Shown in pieces: positions 5,799 through 12,374 of a stretch of DNA of 13,044 nt (positions within the stretch are counted from its first letter, which is position 1; every line of letters begins with the position of its first letter). Location: assembly GCA_900761995.1 (NCBI GenBank), contig CAAFEY010000106.1, positions 1-13,044 on the forward strand, given 5' to 3'. The notes beneath the pieces are model-generated. The model ran no database searches and was not told the origin of the DNA. It worked only from the letters and a program-made list of their open reading frames with translations. The position numbers were made by a program, and so were the translations under genes. The stretch is from an uncultured Collinsella sp. (GTDB lineage Bacteria; Actinomycetota; Coriobacteriia; Coriobacteriales; Coriobacteriaceae).

Positions 5799-7679
5799 CT
5801 AGGCAGCCTGAACAGCGGGCTGGTCCTCGTCGATAAAGAAGCGCTTGTACCACACCAGGAACACGAGCGGCGTATAGATCTTGCGCTGGAAATCGCCCTT
5901 GCCCGCAAAGTGCAGATCGAGCAGGTGCATGAGCTCGTCGGTATCGAAGAACTCGCTTGCCCACGGCGCGGTGAAGTACTCCTTGACATAGTCGTACCAC
6001 TTTTGCTCGCGCAGCCAGTAGACAATCGGCACCGGGAAGCCCACCTTGGGACGGGTGGCCCACTCATCGGGCAGCGACTTGTTGGCAGCGTGGCGGAGTA
6101 CCTGTTTGTTGCCGTTCTCGTTGATGCGGTAGCGGTCGGGAATGTGCTCGGCGAACTCCATGACTTTGCGGTCCAGGAAGGGCACGCGCAGCTCCAGCGA
6201 GTGCGCCATGCACATCTTGTCGGCCTTGAGCAGAATGTCGCCCGGAAGCCACATGTTCATGTCCAGGTACTGCTTCTTGACCAGCTCGGGCTGACCCTTC
6301 ACGCGCGCATAGATGGGAGCGGCAAGCTCGAAGGCGCCATCGCCGGTGTTGTACTCGGGCTTGAGCACGTCGTCGACCTCGCGCTCCGGCCATACCAGAG
6401 CCTGTCCCAGGAACGACTTCTCGGGGATCTCGGCACCCTTGACCAGGAAGTTATGTCCCTTGAAGTACGGCATATGCAGCGCCAGGTTACCGAGCGCGCG
6501 ACGGATGGGCAGCGGCACCATCTTTTTGTACTTGCGGACTGGGACCGTGTCCTCGTAGTAGGCGTAGCCGCCAAAGAGCTCGTCGGCGCCTTCGCCCGAA
6601 AGCACGACGGTGACGTCCTTGCGGGCCATCTCGGCCAAGAACCACAGCGGCACGGAAGACAGGTTGGACTGCGGCTCGTCCATGTGATACTGGATGTCCT
6701 CGAGCGCACCGAAGAACTCGTCGGCGGTAATCATCTTGCGAACGTTTTCGACGCCGAGCTTATCGGAAAGCTCCTTGGCGTAGTTAGTCTCGTTGAAATT
6801 CTTGTAATCGAAGCCCACCGAGAAGGTCTTGTCGGGCATGAGGCAAGCGGCGATGTAGCTGGAGTCGACGCCGCCGGAAAGGAACGACGCGACCTTGACG
6901 TCGGCGATGCGATGGGCCTCGACGCTCTCGTGCACGACCTCGTCCAGCTCGTCGACGTACTCCTCGAACGGCTTCTCGACGGCAGAGTAATCGCAATCCC
7001 AGTAGCGCTCGATGTTCATCTTGCCGGTCGGGATGTCTACGGTAAAGTAATGCGCCGGCGGCAGCTTGTAGACACCCTCGAAGAAGGTCTCCTCAGTCGC
7101 CGAATACTGCAGCGTCATGTACGGACGCAGAGCCTTTTTGTTGACCGCCTTGTGGAAGTGCGGGTAGTCTAGGAAGCTCTTGATCTCAGAACCAAAGAGC
7201 ACGCCCGGGGCGCCGTCGCCCGCATCGGCCATGGGATAGTAGTAGAGCGGCTTGATGCCAAAGATATCGCGGGCGCCAAAAAGCTTGTTCTTCTTCTTGT
7301 CCCAGATGACGAAGGCGTACATACCGCGCAGGCGATCGAGTACGGCCTCGCCCCACTCCTCGTAGCCGTGCAGGAGGCTCTCGGTGTCGGCGCCGCAGTG
7401 GAACTTATAGCCCTTGGCCTCGAGCTCGGAACGGAGTTCTTGGAAGTTGTAGATCTCGCCGTTGAAGACGATAACGACGCTGCCGTCCTCATTGGCCATG
7501 GGCTGAGCGCCGGCCTCGGTCAGGTCGAGGATCGACAGGCGGCGGAAGCCGAGGGCAACGCGGCCGTCGATAAACTGACCGCCCATGTCGGGACCGCGAT
7601 GGACGATGCGGTCCATCATCTTGGTGAGCACCTCGGATTGGTTATCCGTCCCACCGACAAAACCGACAAAACCGCACAT
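5799..7679 (-). CDS. asnB: Glutamine-hydrolysing asparagine synthetase
   Basis: Makes L-asparagine from aspartate, ATP and glutamine-derived ammonia in the cytoplasm. The product has 626 residues, in the range of bacterial AsnB/AsnO enzymes. The N-terminal class II glutaminase domain starts with the nucleophile Cys2 (MCGFVGFVGG) and carries HRGPD (27-31), FRRLSILDL (45-53), NGEIYNF (73-79) and GADTES (96-101). The synthetase domain has the pyrophosphate loop SFLSGGVDSS (265-274), SGEGADELFGGY (361-372) and LELRVPFLD (495-503). The complete glutaminase site argues against an ammonia-only enzyme. The ATG at 7679 has GAGGGG about eight bases upstream, and the required Cys2 fixes the start. It is a single-gene unit with a terminator, divergent from tRNA-Val. 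No T-box or other long leader is visible in the 187-bp upstream gap. A role in modifying a cell-envelope or peptide substrate cannot be excluded from sequence. Confidence 0.95.
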   Translation of the reverse strand: MCGFVGFVGGTDNQSEVLTKMMDRIVHRGPDMGGQFIDGRVALGFRRLSILDLTEAGAQPMANEDGSVVIVFNGEIYNFQELRSELEAKGYKFHCGADTESLLHGYEEWGEAVLDRLRGMYAFVIWDKKKNKLFGARDIFGIKPLYYYPMADAGDGAPGVLFGSEIKSFLDYPHFHKAVNKKALRPYMTLQYSATEETFFEGVYKLPPAHYFTVDIPTGKMNIERYWDCDYSAVEKPFEEYVDELDEVVHESVEAHRIADVKVASFLSGGVDSSYIAACLMPDKTFSVGFDYKNFNETNYAKELSDKLGVENVRKMITADEFFGALEDIQYHMDEPQSNLSSVPLWFLAEMARKDVTVVLSGEGADELFGGYAYYEDTVPVRKYKKMVPLPIRRALGNLALHMPYFKGHNFLVKGAEIPEKSFLGQALVWPEREVDDVLKPEYNTGDGAFELAAPIYARVKGQPELVKKQYLDMNMWLPGDILLKADKMCMAHSLELRVPFLDRKVMEFAEHIPDRYRINENGNKQVLRHAANKSLPDEWATRPKVGFPVPIVYWLREQKWYDYVKEYFTAPWASEFFDTDELMHLLDLHFAGKGDFQRKIYTPLVFLVWYKRFFIDEDQPAVQAA

Positions 7680-7730
7680 ATACTATCCCCTCTGCTGTTG
7701 CTGGGCATCAAATCGAATCAGTAGCTTTTG

Positions 7731-7736
7731 AGTATA
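7731..7736 (-). promoter_or_regulatory. Candidate -10 element for asnB
   Basis: TATACT on the minus strand matches five of six consensus bases and would place transcription start about 45 bases before the asnB ATG. No convincing -35 is seen at 16-18 bases, so confidence is limited. Confidence 0.35.
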
Positions 7737-7847
7737 CCCGAGGGCGTAAAGAGGGGCGGAATGTTCAGGCAATCTCAACTGAATCAGCTCCGCTGTGACA
7801 CGCGACGGTTACCTTTAATGGATATGAGATGAATGAGGCGATTGTTT

Positions 7848-7856
7848 TGCTATACT
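7848..7856 (+). promoter_or_regulatory. Extended -10 promoter of tRNA-Val
   Basis: TGC followed directly by TATACT, an extended -10 element, with the mature tRNA beginning 11 bases later at 7867. The -35 region at 17-base spacing (GATGAA) is weak, which extended -10 promoters tolerate. Confidence 0.5.
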
Positions 7857-7866
7857 CTCTCCGCAC

Positions 7867-7942
7867 GGGCGATTGGCGCAACGGTTAGCGCAGGTGCTTT
7901 ACACGCACAAGGCTGGGGGTTCGAATCCCTCATCGCCCACCA
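7867..7942 (+). tRNA. tRNA-Val (anticodon UAC), CCA encoded
   Basis: A 76-base cloverleaf. The 7-bp acceptor stem is GGGCGAT/ATCGCCC. The D-stem is GCGC/GCGC with a loop containing GG. The anticodon loop TTTACAC gives anticodon UAC, reading GUA and related valine codons. The T-arm is GGGGG-TTCGAAT-CCCTC with one G-U pair, followed by discriminator A and a genome-encoded CCA. The outermost anticodon-stem pair is a G-A mismatch; the other four pairs are intact. It is the only plus-strand gene in the window. An extended -10 lies upstream and a strong terminator ten bases downstream. Its last 18 bases plus flank are repeated 187 bp further on. Confidence 0.95.
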
Positions 7943-7950
7943 CCGATTTG
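7925..7950 (+). repeat. Direct repeat copy 1: tRNA-Val 3' end plus flank
   Basis: A 26-base segment covering the end of the T-arm, the 3' acceptor strand, CCA and the next eight bases. It matches the copy at 8112-8137 at 25 of 26 positions; only position 7944 versus 8131 differs. It may be the resident half of an integration or duplication scar. Confidence 0.7.
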
Positions 7951-7951
7951 G

Positions 7952-7980
7952 AAACGGTCCTCGAAAGGGGACCGTTTTTT
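7952..7980 (+). terminator. Rho-independent terminator of tRNA-Val
   Basis: A 9-bp perfect stem (AAACGGTCC with GGACCGTTT), an eight-base loop, and a run of six T at 7975-7980. It begins ten bases after the encoded CCA. Confidence 0.9.
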
Positions 7981-7984
7981 GTTT

Positions 7985-8012
7985 GGGCCCATTTCATGGG
8001 ATTCGAACCCGC
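7985..8012 (-). repeat. Reverse-strand T-arm-like segment, copy 1
   Basis: GGGCCCA at 7985 is followed by the 15-mer GGGATTCGAACCCGC at 7998-8012. On the minus strand the latter reads as a tRNA T-arm core (GGGTTCGAATCCC). The same 7-mer and 15-mer recur at 8171 and 8185. No complete cloverleaf can be built here, so this is a fragment rather than a tRNA gene. Confidence 0.5.
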
Positions 8013-8023
8013 AAGGGTGCGGA

Positions 8024-8108
8024 GCTGAGGAAACGCGAAGCGTTTTCCAGCGCAGCACGCGAGGAGCGGAGCGACGAAGCGGGGCGCGGGCGGCGCCAGC
8101 CGCACGCG
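8024..8108. repeat. GC-rich block with two hairpins
   Basis: The first hairpin spans 8024-8051 (GGAAA and CGC paired with GCG and TTTCC around GAA, with small bulges). The second spans 8085-8108 (ten pairs with one G-A mismatch, loop GCCA). Between them lies a run of AGCG/GCGA-type short motifs. No gene is supported. It separates the two tRNA-end copies and looks like an extragenic palindromic sequence, but I cannot name a family. Confidence 0.4.
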
Positions 8109-8111
8109 GAC

Positions 8112-8137
8112 ATCCCTCATCGCCCACCACTGATTTG
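8112..8137 (+). repeat. Direct repeat copy 2: orphan tRNA-Val 3' end
   Basis: Repeats the tRNA-Val 3' end with CCA and flank (25 of 26 bases identical to 7925-7950). The sequence before it shows no D-arm, anticodon arm or 5' acceptor strand, so it is not a functional tRNA. Like copy 1 it is followed by a terminator, then GGGCCCA, then the same reverse-strand T-arm 15-mer. Confidence 0.65.
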
Positions 8138-8139
8138 AT

Positions 8140-8170
8140 AGGCTCCCAGCTATGGGGGCCTTTCTTTTTT
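8140..8170 (+). terminator. Second rho-independent terminator, after the orphan tRNA end
   Basis: An 8-bp stem AGGCTCCC/GGGGGCCT with one G-U pair, a six-base loop, and a T-rich tail ending in six T (8165-8170). Its stem sequence differs from the terminator at 7952, so the two are not a simple recent copy of each other. Confidence 0.75.
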
Positions 8171-8199
8171 GGGCCCAGCGCAGAGGGATTCGAACCCGC
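8171..8199 (-). repeat. Reverse-strand T-arm-like segment, copy 2
   Basis: GGGCCCA at 8171-8177 and the 15-mer GGGATTCGAACCCGC at 8185-8199 repeat those at 7985 and 7998. The bases between them differ. As in copy 1, no cloverleaf forms. Confidence 0.5.
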
Positions 8200-8222
8200 C
8201 AGCACGTCCGTCACAAAGGCCG

Positions 8223-8440
8223 TGGCCAAAAAATGGCAAAAATGAGTACTGTTACTAATTTTGTAGCAGCGATTTTTGGGTTTCGCTGGGTAAATCTAGC
8301 CCTGAATCAGCGATTTGAAGCCTTTGCTAGCTGTTTCCCCATTAACATAACTGAACATGTGTGGTCTAACTAATCCTAGATAGTCGGTTTCATATGAGAT
8401 TCAGCTGGTAACAGTACTCATATTTGATGTTTTTTGACCA
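8223..8440. repeat. 218-bp AT-rich element with 33-bp terminal inverted repeats
   Basis: Bases 8223-8255 are an inverted copy of 8408-8440, with 28 of 33 positions matching. The inner 14 bases (ATGAGTACTGTTAC and its complement) are perfect. The interior is distinctly AT-rich against the GC-rich genes around it and contains no open frame that looks like a protein. No target-site duplication is obvious at the ends. The structure resembles a MITE-like non-autonomous element or a long-stem extragenic repeat. No transposase is present in the window. Confidence 0.6.
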
Positions 8441-8492
8441 GCAGGTCTCCCCGCCTTAGCAAATCTAAGGCAAAACGGGCTCCAGACCGCTG
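8439..8492. repeat. Nested hairpin left of the argD 3' end
   Basis: The outer stem is CAGC-GGTCT (8439-8448, one bulged A) with AGACC-GCTG (8484-8492). The inner stem is a perfect GCCTTAG/CTAAGGC (8453-8459 with 8465-8471) and loop CAAAT. It touches the right end of the inverted-repeat element. It lies about 65 bases past the argD stop but lacks a U-tract on either strand, so it is not a normal terminator. I see nothing further in 8493-8556. Confidence 0.5.
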
Positions 8493-8556
8493 AATCATGC
8501 CACATAGGGCACGTCCGCAGTCCGGAACCCGGTCAAAGTTAAGTTATTTCGCTGTG

Positions 8557-9840
8557 TTAGGCCAAAACGTCCGACAGGATCTCGATCAGACTGTCCACGT
8601 CGGATTCCTCGCAGACGAGCGGCGGCAGGAAACGCAGCGTATGAGCACCTGTAGCGTTAATCACGGCACCGGCGGCCAGCGCGCGGGCAACAATATCATG
8701 CGCGTCGCCCGCGGCATCATCCAAATCACAGCCGAGCATCAAGCCGCGGCCACGCACCTCGGTCACGTTCGGCAGCTTGGCGAGCTTTGCCTCCATATAG
8801 GCGCCTACCTTGGCAGCATGGTCGGCATAATCGCCGCGCACGAGCGCGGAGAGCGTCGCGGCGCACGCCGCGACAGCCAAGCAGCTACCGCCAAAGGTCG
8901 AGCCGTGGTCGCCCGGCTTAAACACGTCGGCAATCTCCTTCTTTGCTACGACGGCACCCATGGGCACGCCATCGGCAATGCCCTTAGCAAGGCTCATGAT
9001 GTCGGGTTCCACGCCATAGGTTTGGAATGCAAACGGCTTGCCGGAGCGGAAGATGCCGCACTGGACCTCGTCGGCTATAAGCACGGCGCCCACTTCGTGT
9101 GCCAGGTCGCGCGCTGCCGCCATAAACTCCTCGGTCATGGGGTGCACGCCACTCTCACCCTGGATCGGCTCGAGCATCACGGCACATATTTCGCTCCCCA
9201 GCTGCTTAAAGATCGCACGCAGTTCATTGATATCGTTGGGCGTACAGGCCACAAAGCCACCCGGCAGCGGGCGGAAACTATCCTGCAGCCAATCCTGCAT
9301 GGTGGCGGCAATGGTCTCGAGCGTACGGCCGTGGAAGCCGCCGCGCATGCACACGATAGTGTTTTCGCCGTTACCGGCACGCTTGGCGTACAGGCGCGCG
9401 AGCTTCATCGAGCCCTCGTTGGCCTCGGCGCCGGAGTTGGCAAAGAAGGTCTCCCAAACCTGCTCATCCGCAGCCGGGGCACCAAGAGCAGCTGCCGTGG
9501 TCTCATCGCCGGCGACAATGGCATCGGCAAGCACGCGCGCACCATCTACGTCGTCGTTAGCAAGCTTGGACAGCAGCGCCGCGACCTGTCCACGCTGCTC
9601 GATGTAGAAGTAATTGGAGACATGCATGAGCTTTTTGGTCTGTGCCTCGAGCGCCGAGAGCACAGCCAGGTTGCCATGGCCTAGGCTGCACACGCCGATG
9701 CCGGCAAGAAAGTCGAGGTACTCACGACCATCGTCGCCGGTGAGCTTCATGCCGTGACCCTCGACAAACTCGACCGGAGAGCGGCCAAAGGTATGCATAA
9801 CGTAATGGGATTCAAGCGATTGCTGAGCTGCAAGTGACAT
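8557..9840 (-). CDS. argD: Acetylornithine aminotransferase (ArgD)
   Basis: PLP-dependent class III aminotransferase converting N-acetylglutamate semialdehyde to N-acetylornithine with glutamate as donor. Motifs include NSGAEANE (135-142, cofactor phosphate region), GGFHGRT (167-173), EPIQGESG (224-231), ADEVQCG (256-262) and the Schiff-base Lys286 in SLAKG. At 427 residues it is about 30 longer than typical ArgD. The excess is an Ala/Asp-rich insert near 97-128, between the NYFYIEQ segment and the NSGAEANE motif. The ATG at 9840 has AAAGG some seven bases upstream. It follows argB by 69 bp and ends the visible arg run; argF is not found downstream. Related ornithine or GABA aminotransferases share the fold, but the arg context makes ArgD the best call. 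Confidence 0.94.
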   Translation of the reverse strand: MSLAAQQSLESHYVMHTFGRSPVEFVEGHGMKLTGDDGREYLDFLAGIGVCSLGHGNLAVLSALEAQTKKLMHVSNYFYIEQRGQVAALLSKLANDDVDGARVLADAIVAGDETTAAALGAPAADEQVWETFFANSGAEANEGSMKLARLYAKRAGNGENTIVCMRGGFHGRTLETIAATMQDWLQDSFRPLPGGFVACTPNDINELRAIFKQLGSEICAVMLEPIQGESGVHPMTEEFMAAARDLAHEVGAVLIADEVQCGIFRSGKPFAFQTYGVEPDIMSLAKGIADGVPMGAVVAKKEIADVFKPGDHGSTFGGSCLAVAACAATLSALVRGDYADHAAKVGAYMEAKLAKLPNVTEVRGRGLMLGCDLDDAAGDAHDIVARALAAGAVINATGAHTLRFLPPLVCEESDVDSLIEILSDVLA

Positions 9841-9909
9841 GGGATGCCTTTCGTTGAGCGCTGGACGGCGCAGGCCTATGGGTGTAGGAATGGGGCGGCT
9901 GCGGGTCAG

Positions 9910-10890
9910 CTAGACCGTCTGAAGCTTCTCGACCTCGTCAAGATTCTCGGTCAGACGCGCAGCAAACGTCGAAAGCGGATGCGGATGCGTATCGAACTCG
10001 TAAGCCGTCTCGGTGGAATGGATCACGGTGCCGACGCCGGCATCGGTCAGCAGCTCCAGCAGCAGCGAATGCGGCGTGGTGCCGTTGATGATGTGAGCGC
10101 GAAATACGCCGCCGGCAAGCGCATCGACGGCCGCGTGCAGCTTGGGAATCATACCCTTATCGACCTCGCCGCCGTAGAGCATTTCGTTAACCTCGTCGAG
10201 TGTTAGGTTGGAGATGAGTGAGTCTTTATCGCTAAAGTCCTTGTACAGGCCGTCGACGTCGGTCAAAAAGATCGCCTTGTGCGCGTGGAGCGCTGCCGCA
10301 ACGGCACCGGCGGCGGTATCGGCGTTGATGTTGAAGAAACCGCCGTCCTCCCCCGCCGCGACGGTAGCGATGACGGGGATGTACTCGCTATCGAGTAAGC
10401 GCTCGATATAGTCGGTGTTGACGTGCGTCACTTTGCCCACGCGACCGAGCTCGGGGTCGAGCGGCTCGGCGATGAGCGTGCCGGCATCGCTGCCCGACAC
10501 GCCCACGGCCAGGTTGCCGTGGTGGTTGATGGCGGCAACCAGCTCCTGGTTAACCTTGCCGCCCAGCACCTCGCGCACGATATCCATAGTCGCCGGCGTG
10601 GTCACGCGCTGGCCGTTCTTAAACTCGACGGGGATGTCGTAGTGGCTCAGCGCCTCGTTGATGGCCTTGCCGCCACCGTGCACGATAACAGGGCGCATGC
10701 CGATGATCTTGAGCAGCACGATGTCGCTCATCACGTCGCGGCGCAGCTGCTCATCAACCATGGCGGCTCCGCCATATTTGATAACAACCGTCTTACCGGT
10801 CAGGTTCTTAATCCACGGCAGCGCTTCGAACAGCAGCTGCGCGGTTGCTTCGTTGGATTCGTTCGAACGACAATCGCGTGCGAATTTCAT
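9910..10890 (-). CDS. argB: Acetylglutamate kinase (ArgB)
   Basis: Phosphorylates N-acetyl-L-glutamate with ATP, the committed and usually feedback-controlled step of the cyclic arginine pathway. Amino-acid-kinase motifs are clear: VIKYGGAAM (36-44), VIVHGGGKAIN (68-78), NINADTAAGA (187-196), FLTDVDGLY (208-216) and KGMIPKL (245-251). An N-terminal segment (ATAQLLFEALPWIKNL, 15-30) corresponds to the extra helix of arginine-inhibited kinases. The ATG at 10890 has GAGG about six bases upstream; a longer TTG-initiated reading has no support. Most family members end soon after the GVGTVI segment (285-290), but here about 36 more residues follow. The gene lies between argJ (81 bp) and argD (69 bp). 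Confidence 0.95.
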   Translation of the reverse strand: MKFARDCRSNESNEATAQLLFEALPWIKNLTGKTVVIKYGGAAMVDEQLRRDVMSDIVLLKIIGMRPVIVHGGGKAINEALSHYDIPVEFKNGQRVTTPATMDIVREVLGGKVNQELVAAINHHGNLAVGVSGSDAGTLIAEPLDPELGRVGKVTHVNTDYIERLLDSEYIPVIATVAAGEDGGFFNINADTAAGAVAAALHAHKAIFLTDVDGLYKDFSDKDSLISNLTLDEVNEMLYGGEVDKGMIPKLHAAVDALAGGVFRAHIINGTTPHSLLLELLTDAGVGTVIHSTETAYEFDTHPHPLSTFAARLTENLDEVEKLQTV

Positions 10891-10971
10891 AATCTGCCTC
10901 GTCTTTCGTATCGTTATCGCGCCGTGCTCCGCTGTCCGCAATCGCGGCAAGATGCGCAGCGTGCCTGGAAT

Positions 10972-12240
10972 CTAGGAACGGTAGTCGCCGTTAATGGAGA
11001 TGTACTCGTGCGTGAGGTCGCAAGTCCACACGGTGGTCGCCGCGTCGCCCGCGCCCAGGTCGGCCGAGATCACGATCTCGGGCGCCTCAAAACGTCGCAG
11101 AACCTCGTCCTCGTCAAAGGGAACGGTCAGGCCGTCACGGCAGACGGGCATGCCCATCATGTCGATGGAAACGTCTTCCTGATTAAACTTCACGCCGCAC
11201 TTGCCGAGCGCCATGGCAACGCGGCCCCAGTTGCAGTCGTGGCCGGCGATGCAGGTCTTAACGAGCGGCGAGTTGGCAACGGCACGGGCGGCGATATCGG
11301 CCTCCTCGTCGTTCACGGCGCCGGTAACGTTGACCGTAACAAGCTTAGATGCGCCCTCACCATCGGCGGCGATATTGCGCGCCAGGCTCTCGCACACCTC
11401 GTGCACGGCAAATGCAAACTCGTCAAAGGCATCGGAGCCCTCGACGATAGGCTCGGCATCTGCGGCAGCGGCGCCGGAGGCAAGCATGATGCAGGTGTCG
11501 TTGGTCGAGGTGTCGGAATCGACCGTTACCTTGTTAAAGGTCTGCTTGACGGTCGAGAGCAGCAGGGCATGAAGTGCCGCAGGCTCGACGGGGGCATCGG
11601 TGGTGATAACCGCGATCATGGTGGCCATGTTGGGCATGATCATGCCCGAGCCCTTGCACATTCCGCCTACCGTATAGACATTGCCCGCATGACCCGCAGC
11701 CTCACTGACGTAGGATACGGCGTACTCCTTGGAGTGCGTGTCGGTCGTCATGATGGCGCGAGCGGCATCGGCGCCACCGTGGGCGGAGAGTGCCTCGTAG
11801 GCAGCAGGAATGGCGGTCTCAAACGTGTCGATCGGCAGAATCTGGCCAATCACACCCGTGGAGGCGACCAGAATCTGCTGGGGCTCGCAGCCGATGACCT
11901 GCGATGCGATGCTGCACGTCTCGCGCGCGCATGCAAGGCCGGTCTCACCCGTGGCGGCGTTGGCATTGCCAGAGTTGACCGAAACGCCGGCGATGATACC
12001 GTAGCCCTTGTCGGCACCGCCCAGGTTGGCACGGCTCACCTGCACGGGCGCCGCGCAAAAGCGATTGGTGGTAAACACGCCGGCACCGGGACAGGGTTTA
12101 TCGGGCACGACGAGCGCGTAATCCAGGCGCTCGGGATTCTTGCGGAACCCAGAGTGGATGCCTGCGGCTTTAAAACCAGCCGCAGCCGTAACGCCACCCT
12201 CGACGGCGCGAATCTTGATATCAAACAGCTCGGTATTCAT
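10972..12240 (-). CDS. argJ: Glutamate N-acetyltransferase / amino-acid acetyltransferase (ArgJ)
   Basis: Transfers the acetyl group from N-acetylornithine to glutamate, recycling acetate in arginine synthesis; bifunctional members also use acetyl-CoA. The 422 residues cover the full precursor. The self-cleavage site is visible as PNMATM (203-208), with cleavage expected between Ala206 and the nucleophile Thr207, giving alpha and beta chains. Supporting motifs are NSGNANAATG (89-98), KGSGMI (196-201), DSDTSTNDT (241-249), DGEGASK (293-299), DCNWGR (335-340) and the terminal NGDYRS. The ATG at 12240 is preceded by AAGGAG eleven bases upstream, a long but usable spacing. Mono- versus bifunctionality cannot be read from sequence; no argA or argE is visible here. 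A 134-bp gap precedes it, after argC. Confidence 0.96.
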   Translation of the reverse strand: MNTELFDIKIRAVEGGVTAAAGFKAAGIHSGFRKNPERLDYALVVPDKPCPGAGVFTTNRFCAAPVQVSRANLGGADKGYGIIAGVSVNSGNANAATGETGLACARETCSIASQVIGCEPQQILVASTGVIGQILPIDTFETAIPAAYEALSAHGGADAARAIMTTDTHSKEYAVSYVSEAAGHAGNVYTVGGMCKGSGMIMPNMATMIAVITTDAPVEPAALHALLLSTVKQTFNKVTVDSDTSTNDTCIMLASGAAAADAEPIVEGSDAFDEFAFAVHEVCESLARNIAADGEGASKLVTVNVTGAVNDEEADIAARAVANSPLVKTCIAGHDCNWGRVAMALGKCGVKFNQEDVSIDMMGMPVCRDGLTVPFDEDEVLRRFEAPEIVISADLGAGDAATTVWTCDLTHEYISINGDYRS

Positions 12241-12322
12241 CGTCTTTATGGCTCCTTATGTCAAACAAAAAACGGACATCGGTTGGCGCGCCATGCCAGT
12301 CGTGATCATGAGACCAGCTTAA

Positions 12323-12338
12323 GAGTGGCGCCCCACTC
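12323..12338 (-). other. Small hairpin in the argC-argJ gap
   Basis: GAGTGG/CCACTC with a four-base loop lies about 35 bases after the argC stop and has no U-tract. The gap also holds the 10-bp palindrome TGGCGCGCCA and a minus-strand T6 run nearer argJ that lacks a good stem before it. A weak attenuation or processing role is possible. Confidence 0.3.
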
Positions 12339-12374
12339 GATGCCCGACTACCAAATCGTTAACAATCGAATGTG

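Noticed and set aside
7680..7866. Possible T-box or other riboswitch upstream of asnB
   Set aside because: The gap is only 187 bp shared with a divergent tRNA promoter, and I see no T-box core, specifier stem or antiterminator.
7899..8229. Minus-strand open frames with a VVGDEG(FEPP)-type end
   Set aside because: They are antisense readings of the tRNA-Val 3' end and its copy. Such frames are a known source of false protein predictions, and no ribosome site or codon signal supports them.
8152..8373. A 73-codon plus-strand frame over the second terminator and the inverted-repeat element
   Set aside because: It starts inside a terminator stem, crosses the repeat arm, and shows no domain or ribosome site.
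12259..12264. Perfect minus-strand TTGACA upstream of argJ
   Set aside because: It lies only about 18 bases before the start codon, leaving no room for a -10 and transcription start ahead of the ribosome site.
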